DNA from: Limnanthes douglasii subsp. nivea
Lineage: Eukaryota > Streptophyta > Magnoliopsida > Brassicales > Limnanthaceae
DNA: 64,000 bases
Reading direction: 5' to 3'
Assembly (NCBI GenBank): GCA_036936605.1
Contig: JAUPFV010000003.1
Coordinates: 153,048,997-153,112,996, forward strand
The notes beneath the pieces were generated by a model that saw nothing but the letters and a program-made list of their open reading frames with translations, made no database searches and was not told where the DNA came from. Made by a program: the position numbers and the translations under genes. This document shows, in pieces, positions 32,213 to 43,574 of the stretch (within the stretch, counting starts at the first letter, position 1; every line of letters begins with the position of its first letter).

Positions 32213-33198
32213 ACAAATAGAAAGAAACCTTTTAAATATGTTTAGCTTAAGCATTTATATTTATCTAACAACTCTACCTTATTTCTAATACTTTCATCAT
32301 CTGTGCTAACCATTAAATTTCCTCTCAAGATGTAAATATTTCAATTTTCTCTCGCAAAATAAATATACCATCCCAACTAAGTCTCTTGGATTTGTTTTTC
32401 CTTCGACGGTCCAATATCACTTTGGCGTAGAATAAAACATTATTGAAAAGAGAGAAAGCAAATTTCTTTCATGGCTTTTTTTAATATCGATTCATATAAA
32501 TATTTTTTTATTTGTACAATCAAGCATTATTTGGTTGCGAACATTTAAGTTGGAAAATTATGTACAAATGAGTTGTAAATAAAAAGAAGAAACTTTTGTA
32601 AATAGAAATTTAGTCGTGAAAAAACACATGTGTTCTAGTTGCGTAATTTATGTGAAAATATATATTGCGTGAATATAAATAAAAGTGTTGCGCAAATGAG
32701 ACATGTTTCGGTTGCGGAATCACGTGTAATATGGTTGCTAAAAACCAATTGTCTTCTAATAACATAATTCAGTGTGATTGGATTGCGAAAATAAATAAAA
32801 ATGCTCGAAAATTATCATTCGTGCATTTTGTTTTGTTTGTTTAAAAAAATAGGAATATATGTGTTTTTATTCATTTTATTTAGGATTTGAAAGATATGAT
32901 GGTCTGAAGCTTAAAAATAACTATGAACACATGAAATGAAATGAAAAATTAAATATGAAGTAGAGTAATTACTCAGTGGAAAACTGATTTAGTACTTGAT
33001 TTTATGTTGGAATTCTTTGAGATTTCACTGAAATATGTTGTAAAAAAGTTTAGTTTTGAAAATTTGTGACTCAATTTTTTTAATTTTTGTTAGCTAACGA
33101 GCTGAAAAAAGAGATTTTTTGATTTTTTTAGTCAATAATTATTGTTGGTAAATTTTATGTTGCAAGTCATGATTAGTAAACTAAAAAAAATTGGGATA
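32213..33198. other. No recognisable feature
   Basis: AT-rich DNA between two hAT-type elements. A loose cluster of GTTGCG(T/G)A-like words (about 32530-32730) recalls words in the MULE intron at 42.5-42.7 kb, but I could not establish real repeats. Confidence 0.5.
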
Positions 33199-33206
33199 GT
33201 TACTTT

Positions 33207-34438
33207 TAGGGATGGCAAATGGATCTGGACCTGTCAGAAATAAATGGGACCTGTCAAAATTTAAATGGGTAACCGCAGACCTGGCCTGCCACACCTGCAA
33301 CCTGTTAGACCTGTTTACCTGTTATACCTGCATTAGCAGTAACCTGCCAGACCTGCAACATATCAGACCTGCAACCTGTTAGACCGGTTTAAAATTTGAT
33401 TATTATTATTATTATATGGTTATAAATATTATAAGTGTTGTAATTATTTTATAAACCAAAATCATATTTTAAGTTATATTTAAAAAAATATTTTTATAAT
33501 GTATATGATTATAAATTTATTATTACATTTTGGTGGATATTACTATGATTTGGGTATTAATATTTCAAGTGTTGTAATTATTTTATAAACCAAAATTTTA
33601 AATATTATATTTAAGGTTATAATATTGTTATTACATTTTGTATATTATTATTATTATGTTTTTGTTTTAAATATTAAAAGTGTTGATATTATGTTATAAA
33701 CCAAAATTATATTTTATCGTGTTAAAATATTACAAGTTTTATGGTTATAATTTTAATATTACATTTTGTATATTATTATTATTATGACTTGGTTATAAAT
33801 AGTAGTAGTGTTGTTATTATTTTTTGATATTAGATTCTGATTATTATTGTGATTTTGTTTTAAATATTGATATTTGTTGTCGTATCGTAGTTACTCCTAA
33901 TATTGGATATATGTAACAATAACTCGTCAAAAAGACTCAAACAACTCAGTAAGTATTATGACTCGCTAATAAAATTCTTATACTTTAAAAAAATAAAAAT
34001 TATCGTTAAAAACTTTAAATTTATACTTTAAACATTAAATAGTTCAAAAATAAAATAAACTATTTAAATCATCTAAACCAATACATTACAAAATAAAGAT
34101 TTAAAGAACTACCTAAATATCTATCTAATATTAAATACAATACACCTTCATTATAGCATTTCAATTTAAATAATATAATATTTAAATTAGAATAAAATAA
34201 ATACTATAATTATTTAGTGTATATTATACACATTCAATTATTGAAATTCGAATTAATATTATAAATTATTTGATAAGGAATGCTTTTCATGTGTTTTGGT
34301 GGATAATCTGCGTGGGTTTATCTGCCAGACCTGTTTACGTGTTATACCTGCATTAGCAGTAACCTACCAAACCTCCATAAGTGCAACTTGTTTAAATTAT
34401 TAAATGGATCTGATGGATTTACGTGTTTGCCACCCCTA
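33207..34438. mobile_element. Non-autonomous hAT-type element with perfect 8-bp target duplication
   Basis: The 8-mer GTTACTTT occurs at 33199-33206 and 34439-34446, exactly flanking inverted ends TAGGGATGGCAAATGG and (reverse complement) TAGGGGTGGCAAACACG. Length is 1,232 bp. Near both ends lies the same roughly 50-bp direct block (33310-33360 and 34322-34372, sharing GTTATACCTGCATTAGCAGT). The left side holds many copies of AGACCTG-like hexamers, expected for transposase-binding subterminal repeats. The middle is very AT-rich and noncoding, with repeated ATTATAAGTGTTGTAATTAT-like segments. Confidence 0.9.
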
Positions 34439-34446
34439 GTTACTTT

Positions 34447-35240
34447 CAATTTTTATTTAAGTAGTTATATCTAACTTAACCTAATCTATATTACAAATAT
34501 AATTTTAAAAATATTTGAATATTAATATTATATAGAAACGAATTTAAAATTTTTTATTTTTTTGGTTCAGTTTTTTTTTTGGATTTTAAATATATTAAAA
34601 TGGAAACCAAAACAAGATCGAATTTTATTGAGCGAATGGAACCGATTATATTCCGTTTGATTCTGGCGTTGAGTATTGTTTTTCTTCGGTTTTTGTCATC
34701 TCTAAAATATATATAAAAAAGGTATTTGTCAGAATAGTTAATTAATTCAAAACAGTATCGTTTGTACAGGTAGAAACTGAAACTGCCAAACTGGAATGTC
34801 ACGACTATTCAACCAAACCTAAGCATCTAATTATCTATCCGCGACTAAGCATCCATGCTTATTCAAACAAAAGTCTAATGCTTATTCCATTTATGTATTA
34901 ATTATATTTAATTTCTGCATCTAAATTTATTAATTTATTTATTAACTAAGTGATTCACTAATTAGTTTTAACACCAGTAATATATTATTTGGATAAATGA
35001 TTAGATTAGAACATTGGTAGTGATTTGTTGTGCGGAAACCTTAAAGATATAATGTTAAAATTAAATTTGATAACATAAGTATTGTATGGGTATGGGCCCT
35101 TCTACTCTCACGAACAAGTTGATAATCTACCTAAAGCATGGAATTAAATTTAGATAGATGCTAACTTTTTATAATTAGCGGTTTAACATGTCTATGTCTT
35201 CCTTTTTAAATTAATTATCTGACATATTAAAATCTTATGT
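34447..35240. other. No recognisable feature
   Basis: AT-rich. A short stretch near 34555-34700 contains words like TTGGTTC and CGGTTTTTGTCATCTCT that may be a worn MITE end, but no paired end was found. Confidence 0.45.
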
Positions 35241-35249
35241 TTACATGTT

Positions 35250-35415
35250 TATAACTTTTCATTGCCCTTTTATTTTTGGTTTTATCTAATGCCACATTTT
35301 ACATTCATTTTCTTGGCCAATGATTATTTTAGATATAAACACTTAAGTTATTTTGGGAATTGTGCAAAGACTGGTCATCTTTGAAGTAGTTAACAACAAA
35401 TAATTAAACTGATAG
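35250..35415 (+). repeat. gypsy 3' untranslated region, copy B
   Basis: Plus strand GGTTTTATCTAATGCC, then TTGGCCAATGATTATTTTAG and GACTGGTCATCTTTGAAG match, in order, the minus strand of 19530-19400 (GGTTTTAACGAGGCG, TTGGCCAATTATTG, ATGATCATCTTTGAGG). So the module continues past the tandem repeat into gypsy 3' sequence on both copies. Confidence 0.55.
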
Positions 35416-35418
35416 TAA

Positions 35419-35815
35419 ATGTTCGAAGTGCTATATGTCCATTTAAAGAATTATTCAAAGTATAATAATGTTCAAAGTGCTACACGTCTATTTAAAGCAC
35501 TATGCTAAGTAATAATAATGTTCGAAGTATTACACGTCTATTTTAAGAACTATTCGAAGTGATGGTCGTATTCAAAGTGTTATACATCCACTTAAAGAAA
35601 GGCTCAAAGATATCATAATATTTGAGGTGCTAACGTTCGTTAAACGCACTGTTTCACGTAATAATAATATTTGAAGTGTTAAAGGTTCATTGAAAGCACT
35701 AATGAAAGTGATGTTAATATTCATGGTGCTAACGTTTGTTAAACACACTATTTGAAGAATGGTAGTATTTGACGTGTTAACGTTCATTAAAAACACTATT
35801 TAAAGAGATAATAAT
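35419..35815. repeat. Tandem repeat, 8 units of about 50 bp
   Basis: Eight units of 48-50 bp with consensus TGTTCGAAGTGCTACACGTC, TATTTAAAGCACTAT and AAGTAATAATAA. Units start near 35419, 35468, 35518, 35568, 35618, 35667, 35717 and 35765. The unit is homologous to the 35-bp repeat at 19184-19339 read on the other strand, but longer by about 15 bp. Units are divergent, so the array is old. Confidence 0.88.
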
Positions 35816-36014
35816 CCTGAAGGTACAAACTCTTATAAAAGGCTTTAGTTAGAGTGGAGTTATTATTCGAAGTACTAATGCTTTGTTCATAAAAGACAAA
35901 TTATGCAATATGAGATAAGTTATGTAATAAAAAAATGCATTGTTCCTTAGACAAGTAAAAAAGCATATTTAATGCATACAAAAAGATAAGTTTAAATGCG
36001 AGGCGTTTAAGCAC

Positions 36015-38520
36015 TTAAAAAGGATGGTACAAACATAAACGACATACAACACAAACACTCGTCATATTGGTCTTTATTGGGAGAATTGACTGAGCTTCAT
36101 TCTGAGGAGCTTCTTTCTTGATCAGAGGCCTCTTCATCCTCCTGCATTCAGTTTCTTTAGAGGATTCACTTGATATGGGTTCGAAAGCTTCGTAAGGGTG
36201 TTTTTCTATGAGAATTGATTTCCAGAAGGCTGATAAATTTTCATTTGCAAACACCACATGGAATTTGTAGAGTAAATTGATTATTCTTTGTTTTTGGGAT
36301 TTTTTATATCAGCAAGGCTATCTAGCCCAGTTTGTGTTTTAACAGATTTTACAGCAAGGCATCTCTCTTCTTCAAATTTACCCTTGACTGAGTGCATCAG
36401 GTCAACTATCTTCTTTTTTTCCTCTTCACTTTTGTTAAGTAACTCTTATAAAGAGAATTAGTTTGTTTGTTCTTCGCCCTTTTCCCTTCTTCCTTTTATG
36501 TTTCGTTTTGAGTTCATCCAGCTCAAGTTGATGGAAAAATTTCAGCTCTATATTTTCTTGTTCATTAATTGCTCTCAACCGACTTTTGATCTGGACGATA
36601 CTTATTAGGATCTATGATCAATCAGCTTGGAAGACCTGGAATTGTTTAAGGATGTGTTTGCCTATATATATATATATCATTTTTTTATCACCATCAGACT
36701 CTTTCCCCACTTGATCACATCTTTAGCAATATCCTCCAGTTTTCTCCAAGAGGATTTAACTTCTACGGATAATTACTTTGTTATAACTTCAAGCTTAAAA
36801 AATGGTTGCAGCGCATGTAATAATTCGTTATAGGGATCCTCAACAATGAGAGAATAAGGATTTTCATAAACAACTATATCATATGATTTGGAAGCTTGTG
36901 AATGGTTTGAAGTTACACTTTAAGGAAAATTGGTTGTGGTAATTTGATATCCAGTTGGTGCAACCCGCTCTTGGATTTGTGGAACTTTATGATCCATATG
37001 TTCGTAAATTTCTTGAATTTTGTCTTACCAATTGCCTCATCGTCCATTAAATTATCATCTCTTTGATGGTATGCTTAAATAAATTCTTTACTTTCCTTTA
37101 TCTCTTCGACGCTGTTCTCCATGCTTTCTTCTAGAAGAATTTTCGAAGAGGTTTTATTTTTCTTTTGAGTGATAATCTTTGTTTTCTATGGTTGAAATAT
37201 TATTTTGCTTTTTTCCTTTCTTCTTCCCGGGTACGCGGCTTTACGATCTAATTCAAACACCGTTTCACAACATCTTCTCGGTTTCAGGGTTCTAATAATT
37301 CTTCTTCTGCGGTAATTGAATCTAGAGAGATCCTCCATATATAGTTGTTGATAAAATTCACAAGTTGAAAGGCGATGTGAAATTCGTTACCCCAAGAATT
37401 TTCCACCCATGTACAAAGTTTTTAAAAGATATATGTGATAGTTTTCGAGAAGCTTTATATGGCCTCAGAATATCTACATACAACAACAGTACATTAAAGT
37501 AAATTTAATTACAAAACAAAAAAATCAAAGAATAATTGACTAACTAGGTTGTACTTTTCTATTGAAGATTGATCCTCGACAGATTTTCTTCCGAAATTTC
37601 CTTGCCATTTTGCAAGGATCCAGATATTAAAAAAAAACTTTGTTTCCTGAACTTTTCAGCTTTGGGGATAACGTCAATTAACTTGAAGGAATCTCTCACG
37701 GTGAGGTAGTAGAATGGAAGCATTGGAATTTTCGAAAGACCAGTCATTCCAATGAAATCTTTGATAGGGAGGAGAATTCTGCCGAGTCTGGAATCCATAA
37801 TGGTGGATAAGAGGTTGAACCATTGGTTTGGGCTCGCTTGTATCGGATATAAGTTGATGAGTTCAAAATATTCAAGTATCATTTGGTCCAATGGGAATCG
37901 AACTCCCCAGTTGCTGATTTCAAGGTAAAACACAAGTTCATTTGCTCCACAAGAGAGCAAAGTCTCTTCTACTTTTGGTAAATGAAGTATAACATTGTCT
38001 AAAAGCCCCATTATTTTTTGAATGTTGTGTATGAGATTGGTTGTAGTGTTTATATTTTTCATTTTTCAATACAATAAGTAGTTCAGGGATGGAATTTTTA
38101 GGTTGACGTTCAAAATTGCAGTAATATCCTCGAATAATTCGACTTTTTGCTTTAATTTTTTCTGTACAGTCGTTTTCCTCGAAACGTTGTCGTGGGATTC
38201 TAAAGCAGCAACACTTCATGTTTTTCAATATTAGAATTGGTTTATGTCCTTGATTTTGATTCAGCATCTTCTTTAGAGGCTTCGTATCCCAATTGAGATG
38301 GGGCTCTATCGTTAGTGGTACCTTTGTGAGCTGTATAGTACAGTTGTTATGTATTGTTGGTGGTTCCCCAAAGGATTTTCTTGTGACTTTTTATTGGTCA
38401 CAATCATCTCTGTCTGAGGAGGAGAAGATATAGGATTCTGTGAAGCATTGATGTCTTCGGAAACTTTAATGGCTACAAATTCATTTTCCGAGGAGGTTGG
38501 TTTTGGCAAGAATAATTTTC
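36015..38520 (-). pseudogene. Accessory ORF, copy B (transposon-domain-like)
   Basis: Minus-strand homologue of copy A. From 38509 an open stretch MPKPTSSENEFVAIKVSEDI, then a better-kept 167-codon frame 38062-37559: LVFYLEISNWGVRFPLDQMI, LYPIQASPNQWFNLLS, LPFYYLTVRDSFKLIDVI, KFRKQSFFLISG. This layout (short N-terminal helix pair, 'PNQW', then FYYL..KF....FF) resembles the PF04195 'putative gypsy type transposon' domain. Further down are VEDPYNELLHALQPFFKL (about 36850-36795), a Lys-rich zone, and a tail ISSESSKETECRRMKRP (36190-36120). Several frameshifts and stops separate the parts. The tandem repeat follows about 200 bp downstream. No catalytic residues are recognisable; function unknown. 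Confidence 0.6.
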
Positions 38521-38800
38521 TAATTTAATTTGATGCATTCCTTTGCTAGTATTTCGAGGAGATTTATTGGTATCTACATGATACATTTTAAGCTCTTTGA
38601 GAATATTTACTTTGTGTTTCTTTGCGATTGACTCAAGGATGAGTTACACGTTCCTAGAAGCCGCTTGTGAATAATTTCGAGGTGGTTTGAGTTTTGACTA
38701 TTAAAGGGATTGTGGAGATCAAGCGTTAAGAACTGGGTTGGAAGGATTTTGATACCTATAATAACTTTTGCAAGGGATGAAATTTTTGTATACTATGGTA
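38521..38800. other. Flank between accessory ORF B and a copia LTR
   Basis: The minus strand may still contain N-terminal codons of copy B (AKKHKVNILKELKMYHVD near 38630-38570), without a clear start. Nothing else seen. Confidence 0.4.
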
Positions 38801-39208
38801 TGAGTTAGATTTACAGTGAATATAACTAGAATTCAATTTGTCCTTTTTGTATAACTATTTGTATAATTGTTTCAATTAATCTCATAGCGTTCCTATAAAT
38901 AGGGATGAAGACTATGAATAAAGCTATGAGTCTTTTGCTTCTCTCGCTACAATTTATTCACCCATTCTCTCTGTATAATCACGGATATTATTCAACTCTC
39001 ATTTAAGAATTTATTACACTTAACACTTGTAACCTTTGATATATAAAATCTTTACTCGTTGGTTGTGGCTGTATTATGTATTTACAATCAACCAATTTAA
39101 ATTTTTGTTGTGCGTGTTTGGTTTAACATGATAGTTCTATATATTTCTTGTTGCGAGATCTACACTACAAACAAACCCATTTCAGCTCAATAGCAGTTTA
39201 GCTTTGTA
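38800..39208 (+). repeat. 5' LTR of a copia, with TATA box
   Basis: Promoter-like sequence CTATAAATAGGG at 38893-38904, followed by the pyrimidine-rich transcript start CTTTTGCTTCTCTCGC typical of LTRs. The 39080-39365 part (TGTTTGGTTTAAC, CTTGTTGCGAGATCTAC, GTAGTACGAGTTTTCCTAA) is repeated at 40808-41165. A worn primer-binding-site-like ATTGGTTTG lies near 39210. Exact LTR ends were not found. Confidence 0.5.
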
Positions 39209-39339
39209 AAATAATGTTATTGGTTTGTTTGTTGTTGGGATTTGGTATTGTTTATTATTCTCAGGTTGGTTGCTCTTGTAGTACGAGTTTTCCTAATAAG
39301 TGGTATGGTAAGAATTGATAATCTTGAGCAATATTTTTT

Positions 39340-40790
39340 GTAGTCTTGTTACAAAGTTATAAGGACACTATTTATTTCAAATCTTGAGGTTAGACAGAAT
39401 GTTCTCACGGAGAAACTAATAAAAGACACCAAGATGTGTTCTATGAAGTGCAACCGAATAAAATTTAACAAAGATAAATATTTCAACCTCTGTAGAATTG
39501 AGGTTCGAGTTTTTCTAAATAAAAGGGTCTGGTTGCTACCAATGATGAGAAATCTACAAAGAAAGTTTTTGTCAAAGTATTGTTGAAAGCTTATCATTTT
39601 GAGTTATTTTTCAAAGGTGTACAAGCACTTTGTTTACAAAATATTTATGAAATAAGTCCCTTACGATGACTAGAATAAACTGTTGCTTGAACTTGATGGA
39701 TCTTTAAAGGAATACAATTTTAAAAGGTGATTGTAAATATCTCGTTCTATGTGTAAGGGAAATGACATGATGGAGAGATTCAAACAAGAAGATAATTTTT
39801 TTGGGTTCAAATCTAAGGGATTTGTGAAGAGTTCGAGAGTTAAATTTGGGGTTTTTCAAGAAAGAAGGTTATATCAACAGGATTGTTCTAAAGATAAGAG
39901 AAGGACTATGAATCATGGTCCAATGATATGAGATGATTATGAGTATGTTGATCATTTTATGGCGTCTACTTGTAGGTACAGTTACCACTATTTCTCGATT
40001 CAAGGATTTCATTCCACATGCCTTCCAATCCACACTGGTCTGAAAAATAGATATGGTTCAATGATGGAAAGCTCATCCCCGAGGACTATCAATCATGTGT
40101 CATTAAAGAAATGAGAACTATTTGGCTCAAGTTATCTATAAGACTTGAGAGAATAATAAAAAATATGAGACATGTGCGTGAAGTTAAACGAAACCTTCTT
40201 TCTAGTCAGCATGGATATGATACATTGGTTATTAGATCGTAGCATGGTTTAGAAGTTGAGCTTTTGTGAAAGTTTTATTTAGGAAAAACCAACAATGTAA
40301 AGTTTTTGCTAAGTGAGCATACAACCTGTGATTTGCTAGAGTATGTTCATTCAGTTCTTTGGGATCCAAGATGAATACCTACAGTAAGGGTTAACTTTTA
40401 AATACCAAACATAAGGTAACTTTTAAATACCAAACATAAGGTTTTAAATACCAACAATGTAAAGTTTTATTTCATGTCCTTGATTGATGATTATTCTATA
40501 AATATAAGGGTTAACTTTTAAATACCAAACATAAGGTTTTTTATAATTTTTTGAACTTGAAGATGTTAGTAGCAAATCGTAATAGAAAGATACTGAAGAA
40601 GCTACATATGAGAAAAGCTTGAAATATATGAATACACAGTCACCTAGTTAATGTTTGAAACTTGAAATTGATAGATACAAAACCGTGAGATGAACTCCCC
40701 AACACAATGGTCTTGGTAAGAGAATAAACTGAACATTGGTGGAAATTGTTAGGTGTATGCTTCAAACATCTAGAATGATAGACACCGGTG
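39340..40790 (+). pseudogene. Ty1/copia gag-protease-integrase relic, copy 1
   Basis: Gag start KFNKDKYFNLCRIEVRVFL (39470-39525) fits the copia 'FDG.NF..W...M...L' motif. A knuckle-like segment RRLYQQDCSKDKRR lies near 39865-39905. The protease region (FLDSRISFHMPSNPHW, 39995-40045) has DSG changed to DSR. The stretch WFNDGKLIPEDYQSCVIKEM (40055-40110) is shared with 16580-16650. Integrase is seen as FYFMSLIDDYSIN near 40465-40500 and RTVR*TPQHNGLGKRIN near 40685-40730. The region 40386-40537 carries a short repeated insert. Heavily broken. Confidence 0.72.
40386..40537 (+). repeat. Short repeats AAGGGTTAACTTTTAAATAC
   Basis: A 32-bp segment (AAGGGTTAACTTTTAAATAC followed by CAAACATAAGGT) is found at 40386-40417 and again at 40506-40537, with a partial third copy at 40415-40440 and a fourth fragment after it. 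The words AACAATGTAAAGTTTT are also repeated (40290-40305 and 40453-40468). It lies in the integrase of the copia relic and looks like local slippage or repair copying. Confidence 0.85.
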
Positions 40791-40807
40791 GATGTATGAT
40801 TTTTTTA

Positions 40808-41350
40808 CAATCTAAACCACGTTAAATTTATATTGTGTGTGTTTGGTTTAATATTTTTGTTCTATATCTTTCTTTATTGTTTTTGGGTTCATAGCAGAAG
40901 TTTGAGTATAAAATGGAACTATGCCACTCACCAATTTCTTGTTGTAAGAGCTATACTATAAAAGAACAGGTTTCATTTTTAATACCAATTTAATTTTGGT
41001 TAATGATATCATTGGTTTGGTTGTTTTCGAGACGTAGTGTCATTCATTCTGCAGAGGTCGGTTACTCTTGTAGTAAGAGTTTTCCTAACAAATAGTTGGG
41101 TAAGCTTGGATAATCTGGAGCAATATCATTTCTAATGTGACTACAAAGTATTTTCGATTTTGTAGTGATGCAAATAATTGTATACCATCAATGTCAAACA
41201 AAAATAATAACCGAGATAAAAATTTCAACATCTAGATAATTAAATGTCAAGATTCTCTAGTATAACAAGCTTTGGTGGCTGTGATTGATGCAAATATATA
41301 AAGAACAATTTTTTCAATGTATTTTTGAAAGCTCGTACTGGTCTAATATT
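40808..41350 (+). pseudogene. Second copy of the same copia leader and gag start
   Basis: Nucleotide match to 39080-39600: TGTGTGTTTGGTTTAAT, CTTGTTGTAAGAGCTATAC, GTAGTAAGAGTTTTCCTAA, GATAATCTGGAGCAATATC. Gag appears as RDKNFNI*IIKCQDSL near 41212-41260. It begins immediately after the integrase of copy 1 and ends before the MULE relic at about 41390. It is a truncated tandem neighbour rather than a second LTR, because gag codons follow the leader. Confidence 0.65.
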
Positions 41351-41399
41351 GATTTTGGAGGATAGAGTGCTTCAAGTGGTATCTTAAGAATTTATGGCA

Positions 41400-43270
41400 T
41401 TGGGGATATAACATTCGTACTTTAATTGATGACACTCCTCACGGTATGACGAAATATATTTTTTCTTAGGTGTTCCAATTTATCTTTCTGAGGTAGGTGG
41501 AAGAACAGTAGGACATGCATTTAAACTAGAAGCTTCAACGAAAGTAGATAAATATGGTATTCCTAGAGGGTAGTTTTCCTTATAAGAACTTTTGTATAAC
41601 ATGAATTTATATATGTCATAGGATTCTTTCGAATACTAAAAATAACAGCACAAGCATGAGAACAACGAAAACACTAAATTTTTCAAGTACCACAAGTAAA
41701 TTTTTAGTTCAAAATATGAACACCCATAACTTGTTCATAGTGAACCTCAAACAATACTTCGGTAGATGACCAAACAATCGATATACGACCTTCTTCTACG
41801 TTGCTTTTTATATTTTATTCAATATCATGACAAAACTTGATATTCCAATTTTCATGGTCACAATAACACTTTGAAATCTTAGTCATAAGAATAACCCTAA
41901 TTTTATCCAATATTCCTGAACTAGAGAGGCTACAACTTTCTTTTATTTTAATATTAAAAGACTCAGTTGGACTAAAAGCCATTGAACCATAATGTTTAGT
42001 TAAACAATTATGCGTGCGTACTTTTCGAGATGAAGGTTTTCCATAAAGGTAAGTTCTTTTGACCACATTCGTTAAGAAATTAATTCAAATATAAATTGAA
42101 TAAACTCTCATTGGGTCTATAAGAACACTATTTTAAAATATTGACCATCTCTTTATTAAATCATTAAGTGACTGTCTCAAAGCATGCTTCGAATTTCCAA
42201 TAAGATGATAAAAAAAATATAAATGGTAAAAATCATGGAAAACAGTTGCGCAATCTTTAAAAATACTTACGTGGCCTTGAGATGTAAAACGTGATTTGAC
42301 AATCAAATAAATGAGGATTTAATATCTCTAAAAAAAATTCCAATTATCACCTTCTTCACACGAAATAACATCAAATGCTACTTGGAAAATACCTACACAT
42401 GTAAAAGGGTAACAAATATCAACTTGATAAAGTAATTTAATAACCAATTATATCATCTCTAATGTTGAAACTAAAATGTCATTGCATAACCCATCTTCAA
42501 TTTTTACATAATTGAACAACACGTAATTACGCAACTGGATAACACGTAATTATGCAACAAAACAATTATGTATTTTGAAAACATCAGACTAAACGTGCGA
42601 TAAAAATCTAATTATACAACCATCTTTTATGTAATTATGCACCGATTTAACACGTAATTGCGCTCTCAAGTAAGAATGTTGTATTTAAACATAAGCTTTA
42701 TAAAAATACTTATCGGTTTTTACCATCTTTAGCTATTGCATAAATAAAACTGTTTGATATGTATCACTCAAATAGGTATCATAGACAAAGAGCATCAAAC
42801 GAGAAACATGAAATCATTGAGGACATACTATGTAAGCTTTAGAAAATCTGTTAAAAATTAGAACTAACTTCGATACAAAAATACTAGTGATATCTACAGT
42901 CTCTAAGATTTTTAAATAACCTTATAACAAGTCAAAATAATTAGAACTATCTCTGTAAAATTCCCTTTTAACTTTCTTTAATGTCATCAATGACTTTCGA
43001 TAAGAAATATTTAAACGGTAATCGTGTTTAACAAGGTCTTCACCGTTTTTAGAAGGGATATCACTTCTTGATCATATATTATCACTTATCGTGTTTTATA
43101 TCAAATCAGATATCAAATATTCTTCATTTTATGTTTAGAAACCAGGATAACACTTATGATCACCAATATACTTTTTGATAATTATATCAGTTGAAGCATA
43201 AATTCGTCACATATATAATTTGCTACCTTTTATCGAACAATAAACCCTTTAGTTAGATTTCTAGTTAATC
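41400..43270 (-). pseudogene. MULE (Mutator-like) transposase relic
   Basis: Minus-strand reading from right: IKKYIGDHKCYPGF (about 43190-43150) and HDYRLNISYRKSLMTLKKVK (43030-42970), the N-terminal DNA-binding region. Then SLHSMSSMISCFSFDALCL and IYAIAKDGKN (42830-42720), a gap, VAFDVISCEEGDNWNFF (42395-42345), FKDCATVFHDFYHLYFFYHL (42265-42205), NSKHALRQSL: the MULE transposase domain. Next is a SWIM-like zinc finger FTCGT..I.CFRCSHACAV (41710-41660), then VLPPTSER*IGTPKKKYIS near 41520-41465, as in MULE C-termini. The order is exactly that of MudrA-type proteins. The 42420-42700 gap ends TGTGTAG and may be an intron. Stops and shifts are many. No terminal repeats found. Confidence 0.75.
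42420..42700 (-). other. Probable intron of the MULE relic, with repeated motif
   Basis: Interrupts the transposase domain between AIAKDGKN and VAFDVISCEE. On the minus strand it ends in a pyrimidine-rich stretch and TGTGTAG before coding resumes. It holds five or more copies of a word like CGTAATTACGCAAC / CACGTAATTATGC (42500-42665 on plus), which look like decayed short tandem repeats of 20-30 bp. Confidence 0.5.
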
Positions 43271-43574
43271 ATGAATTTATAAAATAAATTCATGTTCGAC
43301 AGCAAGTCGAGATAAATCAGATACAAAGATGTATATCACTTCAAATATTTTCTACTGATCGATAAGTTTTCATATAATATAGAAAAAGTTATGAAATTGC
43401 TGATCAAAATGCTAGTGAAACAAGCAAACCATAAGAGGCCTAATTTGTAATCTAATTAGATGGCATAGTTAAAATAATAAGCATACTTAAAATAATAAAA
43501 TAAATTGACCTTGGTTTGAGTTATCTCTGTAAATACTTATATCAACCTAACAACTATATAAGATGCATAAACTT

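Noticed and set aside
34555..34800. Third hAT MITE
   Set aside because: Only one end-like word cluster was found; no matching second end or target duplication.
41468..41575. Plus-strand coding-like peptide (FLGVPIYLSEVGGRTVGHAF)
   Set aside because: The same bases read on the minus strand give the C-terminal MULE motif (VLPPTSER, GTPKKKYIS) in the right order after the SWIM finger, so the plus reading is a shadow.
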